From contig CM073327.1 of assembly GCA_037043015.1 (NCBI GenBank), forward strand, positions 16,970,727-17,034,726: a stretch of 64,000 nucleotides of DNA. The letters are read 5' to 3'. Every line of letters starts with the position of its first letter. Positions within the stretch are counted from its first letter, which is position 1. Of this stretch, positions 34,921-46,328 are shown in pieces. The notes under the pieces were generated by a model. The model was given only the letters and a program-made list of their open reading frames with translations, searched no databases and was not told the origin of the DNA. The translations under genes were made by a program, and so were the position numbers. This DNA is from Bryum argenteum (lineage: Eukaryota > Streptophyta > Bryopsida > Bryales > Bryaceae).

Positions 34921-35703
34921 TGGTCACACTAAGAAAATAAGAATCTTGATTACACACACGATCCCAGAAAACAGAGCTTCAATCTAGGTCGAACACCCCA
35001 GAACTGATTCTAACACCTTGGAACTGGGTCTAACAGCCCGGAACCACCCTCTCCGGAACCTTTCCTTTAATTACAACACACTCTCTCTCCGGAATGACCA
35101 CTTCTTGACATGAACCTCTCCAAAACAGGAACTCAGGAATCACTCTCACAGGAACCCCTCCAGAACAGGAACTCAGGAACCACTCTCCCAGGAACCACTG
35201 TTTTTGGAGCAGGATCATACTCTCATACGAGTCCGGGCCCGGAACAGTCCAAGACACTACGGGAAGAGCAAGACTGAAACCTCAAAATCAGGAAAGTGGT
35301 CCAGGACTGTAGAATGTTCACATTCTCCGGCCACACTCTCCATACGACAGGAATTGCATGGGTCTCTTCCTTAACAGGAATGGTAAGGATTACTATGGAC
35401 TCACCGTGTACCTAACTACGGATCAGGAAAGGATTGACAAATCTTGCACTTCCACAGTCCGGCGCTCACAACACAGATGTACCTCTCACCAGCCTTGAGG
35501 ATGATTCTATGAGTGCCGGAAAGAACCCTTAGATCCGGATCAGTGATCCAGTACCTCTCTAAACCCTTAAACCTCCACACTCTCAATGTAACTTGGCAAC
35601 AATGTGAGACACCGAGCAAGCAAACACAACAACGAGCAGCAATTAACCCTAACTAAGCACTTAAGTGGGAAGCATGATACTTTAGCAAACTGTAACTTCA
35701 GCT
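34921..35703. other. Spacer with CCAGGAACC-type short repeats
   Basis: 35030-35215 holds degenerate repeats of AGGAACYRCTCTCC and CCAGAACAGGAACTC. These are the reverse-strand counterpart of the GTTCCTG motifs at 28.7 and 33.6 kb. No gene is recognised. Confidence 0.5.
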
Positions 35704-37194
35704 TCAAGGGATTGAAGGTAAAGCACCGAGAAAACAAAGCTCAGTTATTGATGCGGTACCTGATTGTTCAGGATCGTTGCTTGATGCAGTTCTCGGTTTC
35801 TCCATCGGCCTTTTCGAGACAACTGTGGCTGCAGCAGGACGTATCCCAATCGCCCGCAAACTTTGCACTCCAAATGGTTTTTGGCAGACAACAACTGCAC
35901 ATGTACTGGCTCTTTGCGCGTGCTCATACAAACAATACGGGTGGTACGTATGGCCACACGCAAGGCTGGAATAATTGTAACAAGAATACCACAAAGAACA
36001 AACTGGGCAAGCATTCAAGGTGTGCGTGACAGCCACAGGCGACTGCGGGCAACCCTCGAGCGGCAAAGGGAAGAAAGCTGCTCCATCACCGGCCCGCATG
36101 CGGCACAGCTGCTCCTCCATAGCCGATATGATCAACTTCAACGACGAAACCCTATTCTCAACGGTTGTGTGCTTTCCCGACATCGCGAACTTTGTTGTTT
36201 CCATCTCAACGACTGTGTCCTCGCACCCAGCAATCGCCGTGACGTACATGCGAATGGCGCTATCTTCTAAGCCTTTCTTGAATACGACAGACTCAATCTC
36301 GGCATTCACTCTCGAGACCTCAGCAACAACTGGCTCGACTTCCTCACGACTAATGGGGTCATCGAACAACTCCAACTCTCTAAGACGTGTTGCTTTCAGA
36401 TCTAAACTACTTCTCAACGTTATTTCTTGCTCACCGAGGCGTACTAAATGAGCCTCGCTTTCGCTCAGCATTGCCTGGCGGTCACTGCGCAAAAGCAAAC
36501 TTCTGCGCAGCCTGTCCTCAATGGACACAAGCTCGTCATGACCTTCCTCCAAGCTCACCATAGCCTCCTGCAACAACACCTTCATACTGGAAATGACCTT
36601 TGCTAAACCGTCAACCTCCTCTGGCCCCCAACTTGGAGCCACACCATGCCTTCCAGCCCTACTTGGGAACTTCTTTACCATGGCCGCTCCTTCGAGCGCT
36701 TCCTCCGACTTCGGCGTCAAACACAAAGTCTCTGGAAAGCTTGATTTGGAGTAACCGGCTGACAGGCGCTTCTTTCCTAGCACGGCAGGAGCCTCGTGAC
36801 CATCCCCATTCTCACTCTCCCGCAGTCTCTTCTCTTTTCTCACCTCTGCTTTCTTCCTCAATGCTTCTCTCACCTTCCGTCTCTCTGCTGAAAATTGAGC
36901 CCAGTTCACGTGACGACCTAATGACATAGATATTAAACCCCTAGCGAAAGCAAGAGTAATCTCTCTGTTTGGCGGCTCGGGACAATCATACACACGGAAG
37001 TAAAGATCCTTGATTGCGACCTGCTCTGCAGCGGTGGTGTGTTCACGGTAATCCCATCCGGACTTAGATGATTTCTTTCCAAAGTATCTACACACCATCG
37101 TTTCCGGAACTTCCTCACGGATCTCGCTAACAATTACATCACCCGTGGGAAGGCCATCACAGAAAAAACGAGCAGACAGTGCAGACTCCATCAT
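35704..37194 (-). CDS. Coiled-coil protein with C-terminal RING-like zinc finger, 496 aa
   Basis: One uninterrupted frame from ATG at 37194. The N-terminal third includes WDYREHTTAAEQVAIKDLYF and a basic stretch rich in Arg, Lys and Glu (KVREALRKKAEVRKEKR). The centre has heptad-like helices (about residues 195-360) such as KVLLQEAMVSLEEGHDEL. At about 396-441 is a RING-like module: CPVC, then SLACGHTYHPYCLYEH and a later C....C pair. I do not know the family. It could be a gene of the same mobile element as the transposase-like gene, or a host gene; its position among transposon-like genes favours the former. Confidence 0.5.
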   Translation of the reverse strand: MMESALSARFFCDGLPTGDVIVSEIREEVPETMVCRYFGKKSSKSGWDYREHTTAAEQVAIKDLYFRVYDCPEPPNREITLAFARGLISMSLGRHVNWAQFSAERRKVREALRKKAEVRKEKRLRESENGDGHEAPAVLGKKRLSAGYSKSSFPETLCLTPKSEEALEGAAMVKKFPSRAGRHGVAPSWGPEEVDGLAKVISSMKVLLQEAMVSLEEGHDELVSIEDRLRRSLLLRSDRQAMLSESEAHLVRLGEQEITLRSSLDLKATRLRELELFDDPISREEVEPVVAEVSRVNAEIESVVFKKGLEDSAIRMYVTAIAGCEDTVVEMETTKFAMSGKHTTVENRVSSLKLIISAMEEQLCRMRAGDGAAFFPLPLEGCPQSPVAVTHTLNACPVCSLWYSCYNYSSLACGHTYHPYCLYEHAQRASTCAVVVCQKPFGVQSLRAIGIRPAAATVVSKRPMEKPRTASSNDPEQSGTASITELCFLGALPSIP

Positions 37195-38171
37195 AACTTA
37201 GGGGCCAAGTGCATGGAAAGAACCCCAAAACGAGGACAGCATTAACTGTTGCAAGAACTGACAGCACAAACCTACGACACAGGAAATCAGGAAAAGGAAC
37301 CTGCAAAGGATAAGAGGACCACGAAAACGGCGGGAGAGAGTTTATAGACTGACAGCCTACGCTTCGCGCTACAAAGAAACGGTCAAACGGACCACTCACG
37401 CTCCATCACGGCGACGACACGTTTGAATTTGGCGCCAAAGGCCCAATGTCCGGCCCAGCCGCCCAGGACGTGTGCTGATGTGGAAGTTGCTCTTCACTGC
37501 GCTCAAGCATGATAAATTCAGTCCGTTCCGAGCCCACTCCGAGTCCGGTGGGGGATACCCCAAGCGGACCACCACCCTGGCAAAAGAACGAGGGCGTGGG
37601 CTCATAACCTTATGAAAACAACATAAAGATTCACTATGACAGAGCATACGATGACTCATTTTGCTATGGTGAACAAGGATCAGCTTACACAATAATATTA
37701 AACTCAGCCATTTACACAATACATACAGGAACCAGCTAGCTCTCCCACTGACACACACCCAACTATTCTTGGAGCTACGTACAACTGATCACAAAGAGGA
37801 AAGAGAGAGTCCAATCACAGTCCAGGTACTAATCCTAAGCTACGCTTATCATTTTCGGCGGGTAATCTCTGCCATGATCACATGTGGTGGAATTTGACAT
37901 TCTTGGGGAGTACCTCAGAATGTACAAGTAATGAAATATACCGATGTTGATCTATAATTGACTTAGTAGAATACGAAATCTGTACTAGTCCAAACTTAGT
38001 TAAATATGGCACACTCCAGGCTAATCAAGGAGCGAGTCCCGTCATCAGCTGTGATTCTTTACAAGGAGATACGAGGGTAGGGTTATAAAAGTAGATATCC
38101 GCACCTCAGGGGCTCTCCCATACAGAAGTCCACTTCTTCATGTCGATCCTCGCCGAACATTGGTTCTGTCG
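37195..38171. other. Intergenic, no gene recognised
   Basis: The left part would be the promoter of the gene starting at 37194. The open frame at 37396-37758 shows no family features. Confidence 0.35.
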
Positions 38172-38961
38172 TCAATTCAATCTTCTACCAACAGAATGAC
38201 CCAGGCCCAAAAATCCATCCAACAGCCCTACACCCATAAACCGAAATAAGGATCTGTTTCGCAATGCATCTCTGGTGGCAGTTAATCTCTGCCTCGCTCG
38301 CTGGAGGACTTGTCTACTCTTGGCACGGTAAGGAGTCAAAAAAGCTTTGGCAAGCTCCCCGGGCATGGTACGCTCCACTTCCGTAAGCTCCTTCAGCTTC
38401 TCCTCGATAATCGTTTTCACTCGCTTATCCAGAGTGTTGGCGATGATCCACTTGAGAATGGCCCTGGCACTTAGGTTCACATATTTCCAGCAATTCGAAG
38501 ACAGAACATTGTAGTGAAGCCAGAAGGTGCCTCAGCTTCTCCACTGTCCACTTCTCCCTGCCCACGCCCAGGTTGATTCTACCCGTTGTAAATCGGTTAC
38601 TGTACCGACCTGGTCTGTCATCTCCATCATCTTTCCACATTTCAGGATCTTCGATGCCCTCCACTACGAACACTTCGATGCCGCCATTGTTATTCCTCGT
38701 GTCACCTCCTTTCTCTGCCTTGATCCATTTCCCATTGCCGAATCTCACAGCAACGGAATGGTGAATGAAGAGCAACCCTCGGTTGTCCATCCGACTGGAA
38801 GGGCCTTTCTTGTACCGCTCACCCATTCGCTCCTGCATTATGCGCAACTCAAACTCACCTCCGAACTCATGAGCGTTCAATCTCCGATCCACCCTGTCGT
38901 AAAGCTTTCCCTCGGATATAAATGAACCTTTCTTTCGAGAGCCTTGGCCTGCCGACGACAT
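38172..38961 (-). pseudogene. Unknown protein gene, apparently frameshifted
   Basis: The first frame opens with ATG at 38961 (MSSAGQGSRKKGSF) and reads 178 codons to KWTVEKLRHLLASLQCS and ELLEI, then a random-looking end. A second frame, offset by one base, takes over at about 38480 with VNLSARAILKWIIANTLDKR and runs to a stop at 38172. The change happens without a usable intron, so a one-base indel is likely; joined, the product would be about 260 residues. The product is unrecognised and has no zinc or membrane motif. It lies beside the transposon-like genes. Confidence 0.4.
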
Positions 38962-40304
38962 GCTGAGCGAGGCGTTGAAAATACAAAGACGAGGAAGGTT
39001 CTTGCAACTGAAAGGAGGAGATGATCCACAAGGTTGCCTCGGTTTCTATCAATTCTTATCTATCTATCTTCTATTGTGTACTAAAATGTTAGACTAGGGT
39101 TCTTGAGAGCTTGAGCAGAGCAGTGGACCCGAATTGGACTGGCAGGGGGCTCATCTCGATCGGATGGGGTTGGTTTTGAAGCCCGACTGTGACAGCTTGT
39201 TTCGTCATAATTCAACTTACTAGCTAGTAGCAGATGGAGATCGTGACCTCGATAGACGTGCATGTCCTTCGTTGGCAGCGACGGTACCGAGGACGACGAA
39301 GATCGATTCATCGTGCATCGGGTTCTTGTGAAACGACACCCACTCACCCCATCCAAGAGCTATAACTGTTACAACTAGTTTAGATACATCGACTCAATGT
39401 CTAGCACAATGCATCAATCTGGTCATCCCTATCAAACAATACAAGATTTCGATCGATAGGACTGTGGCACCGTGACAAGTAGAACCAGAATATGAAAGAA
39501 CAGAAAATCTCACAAGCAGGGTTGTATCAGCACAGTCACTCCCCCGGAATGCATTGATGGAAAGGCTCTCAAGTGTACTAACAACCTTCATTTCTAGCCG
39601 AAGAGAAAGCAAAAACAGAGGACGATTGTAATAAAGAGAAATAGACCCACACAGACAGGTAGTACCAGACTATGTCGAAAGTGAAATTCTCACAAGTAGG
39701 GTTTCAATGGTCCCATCAGAGTCGCTCCCGTCTCATCCGGATCCTTTGTCGGTACGGCTCTCAGAGGTATCAACGCCCATCATTTCTAGCCTGGAAAAGG
39801 AAAGCAATAACAGAGAACACTTGCATGTAAAGAAATGCACTTCAATCTCTTTATTATGACGATTTTTGACATCAGATATGTTACATGTACAAGGAGCGCT
39901 ACCGAATCACTCATTGCTACCTCCACAATAGCAGCTTGGGCCTGAGAGCTCCTGCTCTCGCTAAAAATGCAGGATTATGCAGAGAGAGCAATGAATGCAA
40001 TAGCGTGAACACCAAAGCTTCTAGAGAGGAGCTCAGTCGTCGGAGCTTCACACGAGCGAGCCAGAAGTCGGCAGAGATTGTCGGTTGATTGTCGGTTGCT
40101 GGGACGCATCCTCCACTGGCACTTACCTAGGCAGTTATAGATCGAGTTACGATCCCTGCGTGCTGCGGGCGGAGCAGGGGATGAGGATGCGGGATTATTG
40201 CATTGAAGGCTTGAGTTTATCCCTTTACCGCCTGATCAGGGTCGAGAATTGTTCAGGGCCTGAACCTTTGGCCGTCGTCCACAGGCCCTGCCGGCGGATA
40301 AGGG
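38962..40304. other. Intergenic, no gene recognised
   Basis: Two similar stretches near 39480-39600 and 39680-39790 share CTCACAAG(C/T)AGGGTT and CTCTCA(A/G)(G/A)-type sequence, suggesting an old local duplication. No coding feature is seen. Confidence 0.35.
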
Positions 40305-40928
40305 TTATGCAGTGGCTGGGGTGGTGGAGCAGGGAACGAGAGATAGAAACTTGTTATAAACAGACGGAGTACCAGGGTCTACACACAAGGTCACCGTATG
40401 CACACCACTCTCCTCATCGGCCATCTCATAGTACGCCAGCGGCTTGTAATTCTCCACAGCCGCCCCTGGCTTACTGCGAACCGTAAGCCTCTGTTTCGCC
40501 ACAGGAACACCACTCTTCTTACTAATCTCTTTCTTCAAACTCTCCACTGTCTCTGAAAGCTTAGTCTCCAGCGTGATGGAGTTCGACAACCCAAGCCCCG
40601 TCACCGTCACCGTCACCGTCTGTCTCATCCGCTCACACACCGCGCATGTACACGCGACCGGACTCTTGAATCTCTGCACACACATGGATAGATACTTAGC
40701 TAGCATTCGATCGGTGCAGGGCCATCGATGGGGTCATACCTTGAGGGTGAGACTGGCGCCGTTTTGGATGTTGTAGTGTTGGAGATCGAATTTGTCCTGC
40801 AAGTGTACGTTGTTGAAATATAGCTGCGCCTCGTGCAATGGAATCCCGTTCTTCTTGCACAGCTTCTTCTTCATCTGCAGAATGGTGGTCTGGGGCTTGG
40901 CAGGTTCCTTCATCATGTTGTATGCCAT
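40305..40928 (-). CDS. Two-ubiquitin-like-domain protein, copy A (185 aa)
   Basis: Two exons, phase 0: 40740-40928 and 40305-40673. Exon 1 holds a Ubl fold lacking an obvious first strand: TTILQMKKKLCKKNGIPLH, then QLYFNNVHLQD and YNIQNGASLTLK. Exon 2 opens with a short CTCAVC motif (CxCxxC), then a second Ubl: TVTVTGLGLSNSITLE, VESLKKEISKKSGVPVAKQR and a PLAYYEM segment. Neither Ubl ends in Gly-Gly, so these are fixed integral domains rather than a conjugated tag. The intron separates the two domains. A family resemblance to copies at 43266 and 57557 is clear. An upstream exon supplying the first strand of domain one may be missed. Confidence 0.65.
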
Positions 40929-40931
40929 CAA

Positions 40932-42720
40932 GTCGTAGTATCAGAAATGAAGAGCGACGATGGATATTTGCTCCATTTAAGGGTTCTTCGCAAGAAAGGG
41001 GTACTACGAAACGTGCTGTACTGTAGACTACAAATGAATATGGAGGCAATGGGCATGGGCATGCACGAAGCATGGTCACGCGACTCACGCCGATTGGGGT
41101 GCTGGATTCGGCCCACTTGGGCTCCTCGATCTCCGTGCAGACATTTGATGATTCGTTGCGGTCAAACCTTCCTTCTTTGAGTCGGGAGCGTTCCGAAAAA
41201 TTAGCCGCACATCGTGGATTCGTGGTAGTGATCCCTCCAGGCTTTCTGGTACAGTTGTATATGCATACAAATAGAAGTTAATCATAACTGAACTTGCCGA
41301 TTGTCTGCAAGTCGGGTGCCGACTGACTTCAGTGCTCTTGACTTTTCAAGCAGTATTGCAGACACATCGCTCAAACGGCACGTAAAAGGGTATCTACATT
41401 ATTGAACACTGCCGACTGAAGTGAAGAGGAATTTAGTGTTGGTGGAGAGATTCAAGCTCTAGTATCGATACCCATCATTCTCCATCTTCAACCTGGTTTT
41501 CACAGGCCTCTTCGGTGTCCTGCTTAGAGTAGGGATCATCACCTGATTTCCCTCATCCTTTTCCAGCTTTGAATCTAGTTTGAGCATGAGAGCTCAAAAG
41601 AGTTTGAGAGACTACCATTTTGATATATTCACCTATCATTTTAATGGCCTCAAAACCGCCAAAAACCCTCTTTTCATGGAAATGTAAATTGTCATGTCCT
41701 AACAAGTTTTGAAGCATGTAATTGTAGGATCTTGTGCCTAACTTGTATATGTAATGTACATGTACACCAAATTGTATATTCAAACTGAATTGTAATGTTC
41801 AAAGTTAAGAAAAGTATTTTTTCCATTGTTGCGAAAAAGGACTGGAATTCTTTATGGGCCTAAAAAATTGATTTCAAAAGTAACTTTGACATGAGACAAG
41901 TTCTTCAAATTCTTGTTCTTAGGTGAGTAGGGAACATGTCGATATAAGTTCTACCCCCATAAGACCTGTAAAACCTAGAGAAATGCTACATTTTTCAAAT
42001 CCAATTGCGAAGGCTTGTTTTCAAAAGATAAAAAAGGCATGTGAAAACTATTGGATCAAAAATCCAAAAGTTGAGATCATGCCTTTATACCTCCTTTTAA
42101 ATGTTATGGAAAACAAAAGAAAAAAGAAAAAAAATGTAAAATCTCAATTTTTGGTGAATTTTTGAAGTTATGACAATGGATTGGATTTTTAGCAAATTTT
42201 GAGACTATATGAGCATATATTGCATTTTTGGGCAAATTGAGCATACTCTAGTAATGTTTTCAAACTTTGAGAGTAGATATTCCTTCGAAGCATAAATTGT
42301 GTTCTTAGACTTATGAGGAAGCATGAATGGTCCTCTCAAAAAGATGTGGAAAAACTCTACAATCCTCAAAAAGTTCTAATTGCATATATTTACATTAAAA
42401 ATATTATAGGCTAACCAAAGTCAAAACTACCTAAAATGTACTTCACTCTCCTTTAGAAGGCTACCCTTGCAAACTTGGTAAGAGCTTGAACATGAATTTC
42501 TTGAAAAATTTGAGTGGTAGTATCATCATAAACACACATCCAAAAAAATAATAATAAGAAAAGACTAGATTTCACGCCAAAAAAAATAATAAGAGGAGAC
42601 TAAATAGGTTGGAGTTTCACGCAGGCCTCAAAATAGGTTGCCTCGGGTTTCTCTTCTTCTTCTATAGCAAACATCTAGTAAGAATCTTGGGCAAAAACAT
42701 TAATTTATTTAACACATTTA
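40932..42720. other. AT-rich intergenic stretch
   Basis: It contains the presumed promoter of the copy A Ubl gene to about 41.3 kb, then AT-rich sequence with poly-A-like runs. A GCCGACTGA(A/C) motif near 41320 and 41410 also occurs upstream of the other Ubl copies (near 45545 and 60157). No gene is recognised. Confidence 0.4.
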
Positions 42721-42793
42721 TTTAGGCTGCCCGAAACACCAAAAGCCCATTTTGGGTTCCTTGGGCCTGAAGGGTTAATTCAGTAAGGGACAT

Positions 42794-43225
42794 CTGTTTT
42801 GCTAGTCCATTGAGGGACATCTGTTTTGCTAGTCCATTGAGGGACATCTGTTTTGCTAGTCCATTGAGGGACATCTGTTTTGCTAGTCCATTGAGGGACA
42901 TCTGTTTTGCTAGTCCATTGAGGGACATCTGTTTTGCTAGTCCATTGAGGGACATCTGTTTTGCTAGTCCATTGAGGGACATCTGTTTTGCTAGTCCATT
43001 GAGGGACATCTGTTTTGCTAGTCCATTGAGGGACATCTGTTTTGCTAGTCCATTGAGGGACATCTGTTTTGCTAGTCCATTGAGGGACATCTGTTTTGCT
43101 AGTCCATTGAGGGACATCTGTTTTGCTAGTCCATTGAGGGACATCTGTTTTGCTAGTCCATTGAGGGACATCTGTTTTGCTAGTCCATTGAGGGACATCT
43201 GTTTTGCTAGTCCATTGAGGGACAT
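42794..43225 (-). repeat. 27-bp minisatellite, 16 perfect copies
   Basis: The unit on the plus strand is AGGGACATCTGTTTTGCTAG plus TCCATTG, repeated sixteen times with no visible difference, plus a partial copy at the left. All three minus frames and some plus frames stay open. In the frame of the adjacent Ubl gene the unit codes TDVPQWTSK. There is no spacer between copies, so it is not CRISPR-like. Confidence 0.95.
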
Positions 43226-43265
43226 CTGTTTTATCTTCCTTCATGGACTTGTCATGTACCATCAT

Positions 43266-44172
43266 TCAAGGAGCAGGAGGTGCCGGTGCCGGCACCGGCT
43301 CTGGAGCCGCCCCAGAGTTTCCACCAAACGAAACCAGGCTGCGTAACCAGTCTTTGAAGGATCGCGAGCCACTGCTGTCCACAAACATGTGCACCACCGG
43401 CGAGCTACCCTCCGCACTCTCCTCGTCGATGCCACCGAACTTGTAGAATGCGAGCTGCTTGTGATTCTCCAGGTGCTGCCCTGCGAACGTGAGCCGCTGC
43501 TTGGAAACAGCGATGCCCTCCCGCTTGCGAATCGCCTCCTTCACGGCCTCCACGGCATCGCCCAGAGTAGCTTCCACTTCAATGCTCTTGGATAGCCACA
43601 CTATTGTGAGCACCACCTTCTGCTTCAGTCGCGTGCACCCCGCGCATGCACACTCCCCCCTCCTCTTAAACGTCTGCAATTAACCCTAATCCCCCCATCA
43701 GCCTCGGCCCCTCATCGAGATCATATCGAAGAGTGATCGAACTCTGATCAGAATCACTGCTATGGATCAGATGTAATCTTCCCTTGTTAAAACATTGATT
43801 GGTTAACGAAGAAAGATAATAATCTGATCGCAGTATGATCAGAGAGTCATCGAAGTGGGATCGGATAGGGATGAGAATGGGATCGAAGTGTGGGATCAGA
43901 TTGGGATCGAGGTGTGATTGATGTGAGATTGATGTTAGGGTAGAAGGAAGGGAGGAGAGGGAGCGTACTTTGAGGGTGAGCTTGGTACCGTTTGGGACGT
44001 AGTAGTAGCTGAGGGGCCTGTCCTCTTCCATCTTCAGATTGTTCTTAAATAGTTGCATATTGCTGACAGGTATTTTCTCATTGTTTACTTTTAGCTTCTC
44101 GTTGATCTTCAGCAGAATCTGCAACGTCGTCGTCGTTTGATCCGTTACACGCAGGAACACTTTTTTCACCAT
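43266..44172 (-). CDS. Two-ubiquitin-like-domain protein, copy B (203 aa)
   Basis: Two exons in phase 0: 43969-44172 and 43266-43673. The start is the ATG of MVKKVFLRVTDQTTTTLQ. Domain one has a full ubiquitin-like pattern through MQLFKNNLKMEEDRPLSYYY to LTLK. The CACAGC motif (CxCxxC) opens exon 2, followed by domain two: VVLTIVWLSKSIEVEATLGD, VKEAIRKREGIAVSKQRLTF and KQLAFYKF. A region after it reads SFKDWLRSLVSFGG, with a Pro/Ala tail. No Gly-Gly end. The TGA is followed directly by ATGATG, and the same frame then stays open for 161 codons through the minisatellite. It is the intact member of the duplicated pair with copy C. Confidence 0.75.
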
Positions 44173-46328
44173 CCTTGCTAGCTTGTCTCATGCTGCATCA
44201 CAATTACGGATCGAATTAACCGCAGGCACAATGGAAAGGGAGTCGTTTAAACACGAAAGTACTGGTTATAATGGTCTAGCATCACGTCGACGATGACAAT
44301 AACTGTGAACAGATTCGTTCTACATCCACAACACACGGAAAGCAGAGGCTAGAATTCATATTCTATCATCAAGATCACCAGCACTTCGATGACAGTGTGA
44401 ACAATTTCGTTCTATACCCGTATCCACACGGACAACAGAGGTTAGAATCTTTCGTAATTGATTGACAAATTATCAGAGAAACAATAGTTATTAGCATGTT
44501 CGGCAGAATCACCAAACTCCCTGCTATCTTATTTTCGATGAAATGTCTGCCTAATCTAACTAGCACTCGGTTCTGCTTGCTCGCCCGTGGTGCTGTGCTC
44601 TACATGACCACAAAGGCTAGGTTCTAGCATAACGATGATCGAGCCTTCGAACGGATTCGTTCTCTACCCACATCCAGTACCAAAGGCAAAGGCTAGATCT
44701 AAGAGTAACGATGCCGACAAGATAGATGAACAAGGGTGGAGCGTACCGTGAATGAAAGGAGGAATGCTGTCGGTAAGCGAATCACCCAAGGAAGGACGAC
44801 GATTAAGATGATCGATCACGCCCAGAAGCAAGAATTGCGCCACACTGCAATTCGAGAATGGTGGAGAATCAGTACTGAATCAACCCACACACGATATTGC
44901 CTCCATGGCCATGGCATCCGAGAATCGAGGGGCCCAGGTCGCTCCCACGGATTAAACTGCAAATTACTCTAAACTTCCATTCGTCTGTAAACTGATGAAG
45001 ATTGTGAAGAGTAAGGTGCGCCCAACTGACACCGAATTGCAACGAAACAAGATCGTGAGCGGAAAAGTCTACCCCGACAGAGATAGGACCTTTTGGGCAC
45101 GACCGATTCCCCAACCTAGCTTCTGAGGCGCCGATTGCAGCAGGGAATTCGACCCTGCTACGATTCAAACATCACGACAGAGAATCAGGTCGATCAACTT
45201 CAAAAACTTGTCGACGAAGGTTCCTCCACCTTAAGTGCGCTCTCAGTAGTGCTGAATAAACTTCGCAAGTGTGCACGGAAAAAGGCTGGAACACCATAAG
45301 CGCATCAACTAGCTACTGCCTTCAAATGCCCTCGATCAACAGTCGACGACAGTCGGGTGCTTGCGGCTTCCAAAAAAAGCTGGGCGATGACGAAGCCCAC
45401 TGTTACAAATCACTTCTCTGAATCTGGAGCTTGCTGATCCATAGCCAGCGCATCATGAGAAGGAATCTACATAGACTTTCTTGCACATGCATAAATATAG
45501 AAGTCACGGTAATCATACTTGCCGACTATCAAGTCGGTTGCCGACTGACAGCACTGCTCAACCTTCTCTTTAAACCCTGTAGTCGATTGAGGCCCGTTTT
45601 GGGTCCATTTGACTTTGGTCAAACTCTGATTTATTAAATGTTAAGCGCATGAAGTTGAAACGTCTGGAATATTGTAGATTTTCCCCATACCTTTCCAACA
45701 AGACCAGTCATATTCTAAAATTCCTCATACTTTAGGAGATACGTACTTTCAAAGTTCAAGAAGACTATTAGGACATGCTGAAATCTGGCCAAAATTGGGG
45801 GAAGGATATGCTTCTTCTTAAAATCTGTCCAAAATTGGGGGTAGAATATGCTTATTTTTAAAAGCTGCCCAATATGAATGAGATCGTAGTAACTTCAAAA
45901 ATGTATCTAAGATTGAGATTCTGCTTCTTTTTGGATTTTATTTTATGTGCATGTACAGGAGGTTACACTAGTAGGAAAACCATCCATAAAGGACAATACG
46001 AATTTTACAACATAGTGTCCGTAGGTTGTCCACAATGACAAAAGGATGACAAGGTTTTGATTTTCACAAAGAGGAATGATAGTAGTAAACAAATTCATAA
46101 CATGTGTCCCCATACATTTGTAAACTATTGAAAGCTCAAAAATATGTTCAGTAATATATAGACATCTTGAAGAAAAAGTCATCAAGAATTTTTCATGAAA
46201 TACATCCGCTTCATGTTATGTTACAAGCCAAGAAGTATTGCACATAATATGAAACAAATCCATTTTGTATAACTTTTTCTAATCTATCAAAATTGTATAG
46301 ATATCATATAATGAGAAATCTTGATTAC
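44173..46328. other. Spacer between Ubl copy B and dioxygenase 1
   Basis: It holds the Ubl promoter and leader to about 45.5 kb and the 3' region of the dioxygenase. Frames such as 44736-44972 and 44869-45168 overlap on opposite strands and look random. The counterpart in block 2 has several indels here, as expected of non-coding DNA. Confidence 0.5.

Noticed and set aside
42794..43225. Regular repeats resembling a CRISPR array
   Set aside because: The copies are directly adjacent with no variable spacers, and the genome is eukaryotic.
42810..43346. Plus-strand frame of repeated RDICFASPL
   Set aside because: Antisense reading of the 27-bp minisatellite with no other coding feature.
44736..45168. 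Opposed frames upstream of Ubl copy B (and the block 2 equivalents at 59338-59633)
   Set aside because: Both strands are open over the same bases, with indels between blocks that break the frames.
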